This document shows, in pieces, positions 45,701-54,904 of a stretch of DNA of 64,000 nucleotides. The position numbers were made by a program, and so were the translations under genes. This DNA comes from an uncultured Mucilaginibacter sp. (GTDB lineage: Bacteria; Bacteroidota; Bacteroidia; Sphingobacteriales; Sphingobacteriaceae): positions 1 to 64,000 of the forward strand of contig CAIPFE010000033.1 of assembly GCA_903864275.1 (NCBI GenBank), in the 5' to 3' direction. The notes beneath the pieces are model-generated. The model worked only from the letters and a program-made list of their open reading frames with translations. It was not told the DNA's origin and did no database searches. The first letter of the stretch is position 1; every line of letters begins with the position of its first letter.

Positions 45701-47005
45701 GGCCGTATTGCCGTCGGCGCTAAGGGATACCGAACTGCCCTGATTGGCAAAACCCACGCCGGTACCTAATAGCCTTGCGCCCTGCTGCGCCCAGGTGGTT
45801 CCGTTACGCGTAAAAATCCAGGATGCTCCCACCCCGGAATTGTCAGTCATCCCCCCAACTATGGCCGTATTGCCGTCAGCGCTCAGCGATACCGCCTGGC
45901 CCTCTTCGGCGGGCCCGATGTTACCGGTACCGACAAGCTTTGGACCTTGCTGTGACCAGGTGCCCGCCAGACGGATGTAAACCCAGGCAGCCCCAACGGC
46001 GGAATTGTCATCATATCCTCCAACCATTGCAGTATTGCCATCCGCGCTAAGGGATACCGAAATGCCCTGGCTGGCAGCCCCCGTCGCACCGGCACCTACC
46101 AGCTTTGCGCCCTGCTGCGCCCAGGTGGCGCCGCTCCGCGTGTAAATCCATGCCGCTCCTGCGTTTGAATTGTCAAAATACCCACCTACAATAGCCGTAT
46201 TGCCATCCGCGCTCAGGGATACGGATTGGCCCTGATTTGGAGTCCCTACACTGCCTGTCCCCACCAGTTTTGATCCCTGCTGGGACCATGCAATGCCGGT
46301 GCGGGTAAACACCCAGGCCGCTCCCACACCGGATTTGTCCTGGTTTCCGCCTATAATTGCCGTATTGCCATCCGCGCTGAGGGCTACGGAGCTACCCTGG
46401 CTGGCCGCTCCGGTGGCGCCTGTGCCCACCAGCTTCGATCCTTGCTGCGCCCATGCCCCGGCGCTGCGGATGTAAACCCAAGCTGCCCCTATCTGTGAAT
46501 TGTCGCCCGGTCCGCCTACAACAGCCGTATTGCCATCGGCGCTGATAGCAACAGAAAACCCCTGGTTAAGGTCAGTTCCTGAGCTGCCTGTACCCACTAG
46601 CTTTGATCCCTGCTGGGCAGATGGATAGGGCGTTGCTGTCACGGTAAAGTTACTGCTGCTTGTTGCTGTACCGCCTGACGTAGTTATTGAAACGGTACCG
46701 GTTACTGTACCCGGCATAATCATAGCCACCAAAACGCTGCCCGTGTTTGATACGATTATCGGCCCGTGGCCGCCAATGCTAAAAAGGGTTGGGGAACTTA
46801 GGTTTGTGCCTTTTATCGTCACTATGGTACCAACAGGCCCATTTGCCGGACTAAAAGAAGTAATTGTTGGCGCGGCTGCAAATAATTTGCCGGGTAAAAT
46901 TGTTGCCAGCGCCAGGGTTACCACAAAAAGGATAGCCGGCATAAAAGATTGTTTTTTTTGTTTGACCGATACAGCTCCGCACGATGAAGGGTAAATTTTT
47001 CTCAT
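42785..47005 (-). CDS. Giant T9SS-secreted protein: 2 x (IPT + 7-blade propeller) + cadherin-like repeats
   Basis: 1406 aa. The signal peptide MRKIYPSSCGAVSVKQ... ends PGKLFA. Two IPT/TIG domains (about 45-122 and 510-590) each precede seven FG-GAP-like blades (about 122-508 and 592-978); blade four of the second block starts SYSV instead of G.SV. One blade has a 5-residue insertion (TRSVNRGGTSW). Three cadherin-like repeats (980-1285) and the T9SS type B domain (1290-1406) complete it. The order matches the 1976-aa paralog minus one IPT-propeller unit and one cadherin-like repeat. Confidence 0.9.
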   Translation of the reverse strand: MRKIYPSSCGAVSVKQKKQSFMPAILFVVTLALATILPGKLFAAAPTITSFSPANGPVGTIVTIKGTNLSSPTLFSIGGHGPIIVSNTGSVLVAMIMPGTVTGTVSITTSGGTATSSSNFTVTATPYPSAQQGSKLVGTGSSGTDLNQGFSVAISADGNTAVVGGPGDNSQIGAAWVYIRSAGAWAQQGSKLVGTGATGAASQGSSVALSADGNTAIIGGNQDKSGVGAAWVFTRTGIAWSQQGSKLVGTGSVGTPNQGQSVSLSADGNTAIVGGYFDNSNAGAAWIYTRSGATWAQQGAKLVGAGATGAASQGISVSLSADGNTAMVGGYDDNSAVGAAWVYIRLAGTWSQQGPKLVGTGNIGPAEEGQAVSLSADGNTAIVGGMTDNSGVGASWIFTRNGTTWAQQGARLLGTGVGFANQGSSVSLSADGNTAIVGGFNDNSSLGAAWVFIRRNGTWFITAPKLVGSGNTGPAGLGNAISLSADGNTAIAGGLFDNNGAGAAWVFTVAAPTITSFSPAGGPPGTLVTINGTNLDNPTAFTVGGKSAIAVSNTGSTLVAMVMPGVTTGAISITTGGGTASGSANFTAIATKYPIIQQGSKLVGAGNTGAARQGYSVAVSADGNTAIVGGYQDNANQGAVWVYARSGSTWTQQGSKLVGTGSVGANVEQGISVAVSADGNTAIAGGYGDNSGVGAAWVFTRSVNRGGTSWSQQGVKLVGTGNTGASAQGFAVSLSADGNTAVVGGNADNSNQGAAWVFARSGGAWSQVGSKLVGTGNTGAARQSYSVAMSADGNTAIVGGYGDNSDIGAAWVFSHNNGVWTQQGSKLVGTGNSGTSEQGFSVSLSADGNTAMVGGYGDNSAGGAAWVYTRGGATWTQQGAKLVGTGNAGAARQGISTSLSADGNTATVGGYTDNSNQGAAWVYTRSGTAWTQRGTKLVGTGNTGAANQGLSASLSADGNTIVEGGYSDNTNQGAAWAFIAVPSNNALLSVIKLTPASALTNTGNTGTTTTYTTSVPNATASVTVTPTAQDPTTTINVNGTAVTSGTASGSIALAVGKTTITIIATAQDGITTHTYSIAITRAPSSNALLSIIKTTPTSALTNTGTTGTTTTYTTTAASSTASVTITPTAQDPTAAIKVNGTGVASGTASGSIAIPVGQTIITIVVTAQDGTTTHTYSITVTRLSNDALLSTIKLTPASALTNTGTTGSTTTYTTSVSNATTSVTVTATAQDATATIKVNGTTVASGTSSGSIALAIGANTITTVVTAQDGTTTHTYSIAVTRATGPLMSLYQPVQPEISVVQPINNVGIENDGVMVHQGVSPNGDGINDVLTIDGITTYPDNKVTIIDRSGAIIFEAKGYNNIAKIFDGHSGASGRMQQPGTYFYSLDYVADGQNKHKTGFIILKY

Positions 47006-47099
47006 GGTTCAATAATTTAAAAAAATAAATAATTGGCAATGGGGCTTTTACCATTGAAAATCACAGTCTCAAAGGGGTGCGGACATGATTATTAGCATT

Positions 47100-47215
47100 T
47101 CTTTCTCCAGGTTTAAAAGAAGAAATTTATTTTTTGAAGATAAGAAAAAATATTTCACAAATACAACATACTTACTGTATAAAGAGTTGATTATCAAAAC
47201 TTAACTAACGGGTAA
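47100..47215 (-). promoter_or_regulatory. Conserved upstream region of the T9SS paralog
   Basis: The minus strand reads AGTTTTGATAATCAACTCTT, then TATACAGTAAGTATGTTGTA, TTTGTG and TTTCTTATCTTC, in the same order as upstream of the genes starting at 30168 and 60505. The start-proximal leader (ATTGCCAATTATTTATTTTT, then TTAAATTATTGAACC before ATG) is also shared with the 60505 gene, which suggests shared control. Confidence 0.55.
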
Positions 47216-47328
47216 CAAACAATATTTACCATATTTAATAAATTTAACCTTTGTTTTATAAAATACACTAATAGGAAAATCAAAAGATTGAAGAGCAGCT
47301 ACAAAAAGCCTGTTTTTATAACCAAAAA

Positions 47329-47360
47329 AGGTTTGACATCTTTCAAAAAATATCAAACCT
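47329..47360 (-). terminator. Terminator of the 681-aa T9SS gene
   Basis: AGGTTTGACAT and ATATCAAACCT flank a short A-rich loop, located 34 bp 3' of the stop of the 47395 gene on the minus strand and followed by TTTTTTGG. Confidence 0.7.
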
Positions 47361-47394
47361 AAAATTATCTACTAATTATACTATAGAAATTTAA

Positions 47395-49440
47395 TTAATA
47401 TCTAAGAATAATAAACCCTGTTTTATGCTTATTCAGCCCGTCAGCAACGTAATTCAGCGAGTAAAAATAAGTGCCCTGCTGAAGCATCCTGCCATTTATA
47501 CTGGAGTGCCCGTCGAATACTTTGCTGATGTTGTTATAACCTTTTACTTCGAATATAACTGCGCCGCTGCGGTTTATTATTGTTAGGTTATTGTCCGGAT
47601 ATGTAGCTAATCCGTCAATATGCAGGTAATCATTCAACCCATCTCCATTGGGCGAAACGCCCTGGTGAACCATTACGCCATCATTTTCAATGGCAAGGGT
47701 CTCCGTTGGTTGTACAACGCTTATGGGCAAATAAAGGTTTTTGCCAGAGCCGGTTGCCCTGGTAACCGTTATCGAATAGGTTCTGGTCGTTATTCCGTCT
47801 TGTGCTGTTACTACGGTAGTAATGGTATTTTGTCCGACGGCTAATGCGATACTGCCCGATGCCATCCCCGAGATTACCGCTACACCGTCGACCGCTATTG
47901 TTGCGGTTGCATCCTGTGCTGTTGGCGTAACAGTTACCGAGGCCGTTGCATTGCTGACCGAGGCGGTGTAGGTTGTTGTGGTACCGGTTGTCCCGGTATT
48001 TGTTAGTGGTGAAGCAGGGGTAAGCGCGATGGTGCCCAGTAAGGCATTATTTGATGGCGCATGGGTTATCGTTATCGAATAGGTATGGGTTGTCGTTCCA
48101 TCCTGGGCAGTTACAGCGGTGGTGATTGTAGTTTGACCAAGTGCTAAAGCAATACTTCCGGAAGCTGTTCCCGAAGCTACCGCTGCACCGTTCACTGTTA
48201 CTGTTGCGTTAGCGTCCTGTGTAGTTGGCGTAACCGTTACCGATGTGGTAGTATTGCTGACCGTTGCGGTGTAGGTGGTCGTAGTTCCGCTTGTACCGGT
48301 ATTTGATAGCGTTGAGGCGGGCGTTAGTTGTATGATAGTCAGCAAGGCATCATTTGATAACCTGGTTACCGTTATTGCATATGTCCGGGTTGTTGTGCCG
48401 TCCTGGGCCGTTACTACAGTAGTGATGGTATTGGGGCCAACGGCCAGAGCAATGCTCCCTGATGCAGTCTCAGAAACCACAGCAGTGCCGTTAACCATTA
48501 TTGTTGAGGTATTATCCTGGGCTGTTGGCGTAACGGTAACCGATGTAGTCGCATTGCCGACCGATGTGGTATAAGTAGTGGTAGTGCCAGCCGTGCCGGT
48601 ATTTGTTAGTACAGAAGCCGGCGTAAGTTTTAAGATGCTCAACAGGGCATTGCTGGACGGCGCCCTGGTAACGATTATCGAATAAGTGTGGGTGGCCGTT
48701 CCGCCCTGGGCGGTCACTATAGTACTGATGTTAGTTTGACCAACCGCCAAAGCAATACTGCCGGATGCTGTTCCCGAAGCCACAAGATTGCCATTAACCA
48801 TTATTGTCGCATCAGCATCCAGCGCTGTCGGTGTAATAGTTACCGATGCGGTACCGTTACTTACTGTTGCGGTGTACGTGGTAGTACCGGCGGCTGTGCC
48901 GGTATTAGTTAGCGTGCCGGCAGGGGTTAACGAAAGGATCCTTAGCAAGGCATCGGATGACGGCGCCCTGTTTACAGTTATAGAATAGGTATGGGTTGTT
49001 ACTCCGTCCTGCGCGGTTACCACGGTATTTATGATCGTAGAGGTGCCCTCCGCTCCCAACGCAATATTCCCGGATGCTGTTCCCGACAATACCGTTACCC
49101 CATTCACCCTTATGGTCGCGGTCGGATCCTGTGTTGCCGGCGTAACTGTTACAGATGCGGTTGTATTGCCGGCCGTTGTGCTATATGTAGTTGTATTCCC
49201 GCTAGTGCCGGTATTGGTTAGTATTGAAGCCGGCGTAAGTTTTATGGTGCTCAACAAGGCGTTGGACGATGTGGTAAATACCCCGCTAAAAAAATTAATC
49301 GTGGGCGCAGCAAATAATTTGGCCGGCCATAGGCCTGCCATTAACATTGTTACCAGCAGCGACGCTGTAAGAAACCTGGAAGTTTGTCTTAATGGTCTGC
49401 TTTGCAAATTGTCGGCAGAGGTGGTGTAAATATTTGTCAT
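47395..49440 (-). CDS. T9SS-secreted protein made of five cadherin-like repeats
   Basis: 681 aa. A signal peptide (ending GLWPAKLFA) is followed by APTINFFSGVFTTSSNALLS, which looks like the first strand of an IPT/TIG domain (paralogs: APTITSFSP) joined straight to the first cadherin-like repeat. Five repeats of ~100 aa follow (about 57-560), with the core NALLSTIKLTPASxLTNTGT, VTVTPTAQD, TIxVNGTAVxSGTASGSIAL and TVVTAQDGTTTHTYSITVTR. The T9SS type B sorting domain (567-681) ends it. It looks like a paralog that lost its IPT-propeller units. Confidence 0.9.
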   Translation of the reverse strand: MTNIYTTSADNLQSRPLRQTSRFLTASLLVTMLMAGLWPAKLFAAPTINFFSGVFTTSSNALLSTIKLTPASILTNTGTSGNTTTYSTTAGNTTASVTVTPATQDPTATIRVNGVTVLSGTASGNIALGAEGTSTIINTVVTAQDGVTTHTYSITVNRAPSSDALLRILSLTPAGTLTNTGTAAGTTTYTATVSNGTASVTITPTALDADATIMVNGNLVASGTASGSIALAVGQTNISTIVTAQGGTATHTYSIIVTRAPSSNALLSILKLTPASVLTNTGTAGTTTTYTTSVGNATTSVTVTPTAQDNTSTIMVNGTAVVSETASGSIALAVGPNTITTVVTAQDGTTTRTYAITVTRLSNDALLTIIQLTPASTLSNTGTSGTTTTYTATVSNTTTSVTVTPTTQDANATVTVNGAAVASGTASGSIALALGQTTITTAVTAQDGTTTHTYSITITHAPSNNALLGTIALTPASPLTNTGTTGTTTTYTASVSNATASVTVTPTAQDATATIAVDGVAVISGMASGSIALAVGQNTITTVVTAQDGITTRTYSITVTRATGSGKNLYLPISVVQPTETLAIENDGVMVHQGVSPNGDGLNDYLHIDGLATYPDNNLTIINRSGAVIFEVKGYNNISKVFDGHSSINGRMLQQGTYFYSLNYVADGLNKHKTGFIILRY

Positions 49441-49751
49441 TTGTTAATAATTTAAGAAATCAATAACAGACAAGGCCACTCGTCCCGGCGCAACTCACCG
49501 GCGGAAAAGCAGTTTCATAAAATGTCATGAAACCGGGTAAAAAAAATGAAATATTTATTTTTCGATGAAGTAAAATAAATTATGTCATTTATGTAAAGTT
49601 TTTCTTTACTTAAATAGCTAATTATCAACAATTAATTAACAGTAATGTTTGGGTATTGCGATATTTTATAAAATAAAATTTTGCTTATGTGTATACACCA
49701 ATAAAAATTTAATAAAGGGAAGGGAGAGAAGGGCGGGGTCTTATAAAAAAA

Positions 49752-49785
49752 AGATTTGGTCCCCAACTATTTGGGAACCAAATCT
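49752..49785 (-). terminator. Terminator of the 13-repeat T9SS gene
   Basis: AGATTTGGTCCCCAA and TTGGGAACCAAATCT form a 15-bp stem with one mismatch, 36 bp 3' of the stop codon on the minus strand, followed by TTTTTTTATAAG. It resembles the hairpins at 25366 and 60830 in position and arm style. Confidence 0.78.
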
Positions 49786-49820
49786 AAACCGGTCAGCTAA
49801 TTATGCTTTGGCTATTTCTA

Positions 49821-52800
49821 TTAATATCTAAGGATAATATATCCTGATTTATGTTTATTCTGCCCATCAGCAACATAGTCTAACGTATAAAAATAAGTGC
49901 CGGTCTGCAGCAATCTGCCATTTACATTGGAGTGCCCGTCAAATGCTTTTAAACTATTGTCATACCCTTTTGCCTGGAATATAAGCGAACCACTACGGTC
50001 AATGATCGTTAAATTATTATTCGGGTAGGCGGCTATACCGTCTATTGTAAGCACGTCGTTAATTCCATCGCCATTTGGCGAAACGCCCTGGTGTACCACA
50101 ACGCCGTCATTTTCAATGCCCACTTTAGCGCTGGGTATTGCTACGCTAACTGACGACGCAGGCTGGAATAGGGCCAACAGCGGACCCGATGCCCTTGTCA
50201 CCGTTATCACATAGTTCCAGGTTATCGATGGGTCCTGGGCAGTTACTACGGTGGTAATAGTATTATCGCCAACAGCCAAAGCGATACTTCCGGATGCCGT
50301 TCCCGAAGCCACAGCTACCCCGTTTACTGTTACTGTTGCGTTAGGATCGTGTGTTGTTGGTGTAACAGTTACTGATGTTTCGGCATTGCTTACCGCTGTG
50401 GTGTATGTCGTTGTATTGCCGCTTGTACCGGTATTAAGCAGTGATGAAGCCGGGGTCAGCGCTATTGTGCTCAGAAAGGCATCGCCTGATTGCCTTGTTA
50501 CCACTATCGTATAATTCATTGTTGTTGTACCATCCTCGGCAGTTACAACTGTATTGATAGTATTGTCGCCAAGAGCCAGCGCAATACTTCCCGACGCAGT
50601 CCCCGAAGCTACAGCCGTACCGTTCACAGTTACGGTGGCGTTTGGATCAACGGTTGTTGGTGTAACTGTTACCGAGGTAGTTGCGTTGCTTTCCGAGGCG
50701 GTATATGTTGTTGTGTTGCCGCTTGAGCCGGTATTGGTCAGTGTTGCGGAAGGGCTCAACGCTATAGAACTCAACAAAGCATTATTTGATATCCTGTGTA
50801 TAGTGATCGAATAAGTATGCGTTGTTGTTCCGTCCTGCGCGGTTACTACAGTGTTAATGGTGTTGTCGCCATTTGCCAAAGCTATACCTCCGGATGCTGT
50901 TCCCGAAGTTACGGGTGTACCATTTACGGTTACCGTTGCGTTAGGATCCTGTGTAGTGGGCGTAACCGTTACTGATGTGGTAATGTTGCTAACGGTTGCG
51001 GTATATGTGGTTGTGCTGCCGCTTGTGCCTGTGTTAGTTAGAGCTGAAGGAGGTGTCAGTGCTATTGTGCTCAGCAACGCATTATTTGACAACCGGGTTA
51101 CAACTGTTGAATAAGTATTGGTTGTTGTTCCGTCCTGTGAAGTTACCACGGTATTGATGGTATTGGGGCCAACAACCAAAGCAATATTTCCTGATGGCGT
51201 TCCTGATGTTACGGCAACGCCGTTCACGGTTATTGTTGCGTTAGCATCATTGCTGGTTGGGGTAATCGTTACGGCTGTTGTGGAATTGGTTACATTGGCA
51301 GTGTAACTGGTTGTGCCCGCATCAAAAGCCGGAGTTAAGGTACCGCTGCTGATCGCCAGGTTTGAAAGGGTGGCGTCGGCAGAGGGTGCCCGTGTTACGG
51401 CTACCGAGTAGTTCCATATTGTTGTGCCGTCCTGCGCAGTTACTACCGTGGTAATAGTTGTAGTGGCGCCCTCTGCCAAAGCAATAGAACCTGATTCAGC
51501 TCCCGAGGCCACAGCTGTGCCGTCAACTGTTATTGTCGCATTAGCATCAGCGGCAGTTGGGATAACCGTTACCGATGAGATAGCGTTGCCGACAGATGTG
51601 GTGTATGTTGTTGTGTTGCCGGTTGTGCCCGTATTAGTTAATACTGAAGAAGGGTTCAGCTTTAAGGTCATTAAAAAGGGGACGCTGGATGGCGCCCTTG
51701 TTACAGCGATTGAATAAGTCTCGGTGGTCGATCCGTCCTGGGCAGTTATTATGGTATTGATAGTGGTCACAACGCCTTCTGCCAAAGCAATAGTTCCCGA
51801 CGCTGCTCCTGAAGTTACAGCTACGCCGTTTACAGTTATTGTTGCGTTAGGGTCACTGCTACTCGGGGTAACGGTTATACCAGTTGTCGCATTTGTTACA
51901 CTTGCTGCATAACTGGTTGTTCCTGTGGCAAAACCTGGCGTCAATGTCCCGCTGCTTATTGCAAGGTTTGAAAGGCTTGCATCAGCAGAAGGTGCGCGTG
52001 TAACGGCTATTGAATAGGTCCTTACTGTTGTTCCGTCCTGGGCGGTTACCACGGTGGTAATAGTTGTGGTGGCGCCCTCTGCCAAAGCAATAGAACCCGA
52101 TGCGGTTCCAGAGGCTACGGCCACACCGTTCACATTTATCGTAGCTGTTGCATCAACAGCCGTTGGGGTAACTGTTACCGACGCGGTAGCGTTGCCAACT
52201 GACGTAATATACGTCGTTATGTTACCTTTTGTGCCAGTATTGGTTAGTGTTGAAGTGGGGGTTAGTTTTATGGAGCTAAGTATGGCGTTGCTTGATGGTG
52301 CACGGGTTACAGTTATAACATAGGTCATCACTGTTGTTCCGTCCTGTGCTGTTACTACCGTATTAATGGTGGTTTGCCCTACAGCCAAAGCAACGCTTCC
52401 GGATGCTGTTCCCGAGGCCACTGCTACACCGTTCACTGTAATTGTCGCGTCAACATTCTGTGCTGTCGGTGTAACTGTTACCGATGCAGTTGCATTGGCG
52501 ACAGATGTAGTGTATGTTGTAGTTCCGCCGCTTGTCCCCGTCTTGGTTAACGTTGAAGTTGGGGTCAGCCTAAGGGAGGTCAGCAAGGCATCGCTTGATG
52601 GCGCACGGGTTAGGGTGATCGAATAGGTCCTGATCGTTGTTCCGTCCTGGGCGGTTACAACAGCATTGATAACCGTTGAAGCTCCTTCTGCTAAGGAAAT
52701 AGAGCCGGATGGTGTTCCTGATGTTACAGCTACGCCATTCACTTTTATTGTCGCATTAGCGTCGACAGATGTCGGCGTAACAGTTACCGATGCGGTAGCA

Positions 52801-54346
52801 TTGCCAACCGATGCGGTATATGTTGTTGTACTGCCGGTTGTGCCGGTATTTGTCAGCGGTGTTGTAGGGGTCAGTTTTATGGAACTCAGCAACGCGTTTG
52901 CCGATGGCGCCCGGGTTACAACCACTGAATACGTTTTGGTGGTCGATCCATCCTGGGCAGTTACTATTGTTGTGATAGTTGTGGCAGCGCCCTCTGCCAA
53001 AGCAATAGTTCCCGATGCCGCTCCTGAGCTAACAGTTACGCCATTCACTGTTATTGTTGCGTTGGGGTCGCTAATGGTTGGGGTAACGGTTACTCCCGTT
53101 GTTGCATTGCTTACACCTGCAGTATAACTGGTTGTGCCTGCGACAAATCCCGGGGTTAATGTACCGCTGCTGATCGCCAGGTTTGAAAGGTTCGCATTGC
53201 TTGACGGTGCGCGGGTTACAGTTATCGAATAAGTCCTGATTGTCGTGCCATCCTGCGCGGTTACTATGGTAGTGATGGTGGTTGTAGTGCCCTCTGCCAA
53301 AGCGATAGACCCTGACGCTGTTCCCGAGGCCACAGCTACACCGTCAACTGTTATTGTCGCGGTATTATCCTGTGCCGTTGCCGTAACTGTTACCGATGCA
53401 ACAGCGTTGGCTACTGATGCGGTGTAGGTGGTTGTATTGCCACTTGTACCGGTGTTAATCAGTGTTGTAGTAGGAGTCAGCTTTATGGTGCTTAACAAGG
53501 CATTTGTTGATGGCGCACGGGTTACAGTAATAGTATAAGTCTGGGTTGGCGATCCGCCCTGGGCTGTTACCACGGTATTAATGGTATTTGCTCCGACAGC
53601 TAAAGCAATGCTGCCTGATGTCGATCCTGAGGCTACCAGCACGCCGTTCACAGTTATTGTGGCGTTGGGGTCCTGCGCTGTGGGCGTAACCGCTATTGAT
53701 GTGGTCGCATTGCCAACCGATGTGGTGTATGTGGTCGTACCGCCGCTTGAACCAGTATTAGTCAATACCGACGCCGGGGTCACCTTAATGTTGCTCAGCA
53801 AGGCATCCGCCGACGACGTTCTGTCTATGATTATCGAATAGGTATGGGTTGTCGTTCCGTCACCGGCAGTTACTACAGTGCTGATGGTTGTAGAGGTACC
53901 CTCTGCTCCTATCGTAATGCTCCCTGATGCGGTCCCTGATGCGGTACCGACACCGTTCACCTTTACTGTTGCCGTAGGGTCAACTGTTGTTGGCGTAATC
54001 GTTACTGACGCTGTAGCGTTGCTAACCGTTGTAGTGTAAGTTGTTGTGCTGCCTACCGTGCCGGTATTGGTTAGTACTGCAGAGGGGCTAAGCTTAATGG
54101 AACTCAGAAAGGCATTGGAAGACGCGGCAAATTCCCGTGCTGTGCCCGGGCTCAAACTATTACTGGCTGCCTTGCCTGCCTTATAGGTCTTAAGGCCGCT
54201 GTAAGTAACAGTAGCCTCCCTGGCAAATAATTTGGAGGGGACCATCATTGAAAAAAAAAAATTGCAAAAAACATGAACGCGTGTACAACCCGCTTTAATT
54301 GATTAGCTGGTACAGTTTCGGGAAATTGGGAGTAAGTTTTTCTCAT
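49821..54346 (-). pseudogene. T9SS-secreted protein of thirteen cadherin-like repeats, frameshifted in its signal peptide
   Basis: The paralog start lies at 54346: MRKTYSQFPETVPANQLKRV then VHAFMFFAIFFF, running into an 11-T run (54251-54261) that puts the frame onto a TGA. One base more or two fewer in the run restores ...SMMVPSKLFA; twelve T give the same length as the intact paralog (MFFATIFIAMMTPSKLFA). The open frame from 54248 encodes 1475 aa: a short lead (TVTYSGLKTYKAGKAASNSL, reminiscent of the NHL paralog's lead-in), thirteen cadherin-like repeats (three of the shorter LSNLAISSGTLTPGF type) and the T9SS type B domain. As read it lacks a signal peptide; it may be an OFF phase or a sequencing error. 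Confidence 0.85.
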
Positions 54347-54361
54347 AGCATTATAATTAAA

Positions 54362-54904
54362 AAAATAAATTGCAGGTACAAGGTTTCGGGCCGCCGTAAA
54401 TCACGGTCGCTAAATGTGGAACATTAATTGGCATGTTTAATAAATAGGATTAATTCGAACAACGTTGAAAAGAAGAAAATTGTTTTTAAAAATAAACTAA
54501 ATTACCTTAGAAAAAAAATATTGTTATTTGATAAATAATCGAACTCCAATGATTAACTAATAATAGAATAAATATCTAAATATTGATATATATTATACTT
54601 TTAATTGATTAAATTATAAAAATGCACTTAAATTATTGATTGTAATGTATAACGCTTAGCTATGGCGTGGGGCTCTATACGCTAAAAACCTTGCAAATGT
54701 TGTTATTAATTAAAAATGTTATTATTAATTAATAAAAAGCATCTGAAAAAAGTATTACAGGCGCAGAAATAGTGCAATTTTTTCAGGTTGAAAAAAATTG
54801 GCGCAGTACGTACCAGGTCGAAAAGTTAAATTGATTTCAACGAATAAATTATAAAAAAAAGACTTCTTTTTAAAAACTAAGTCTGATCCTTCTTTAAGGT
54901 GCAG
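54362..54904. other. AT-rich intergenic region
   Basis: No gene is visible. It is very AT-rich, with near-direct repeats of TTATTAATTAAAAATG near 54700-54735 and a weak hairpin (AGACTT...AAGTCT) near 54860-54883 that may terminate the 54905 gene. The conserved upstream boxes of the other paralogs are much less clear here. Confidence 0.5.

Noticed and set aside
50251..54000. Many long plus-strand ORFs rich in Val/Ala (for example 52666-53127) opposite the T9SS genes
   Set aside because: They are the reverse complement of the Thr/Val/Gly-rich cadherin-like repeats, recur in register with each repeat, and have no independent homology or start signals.
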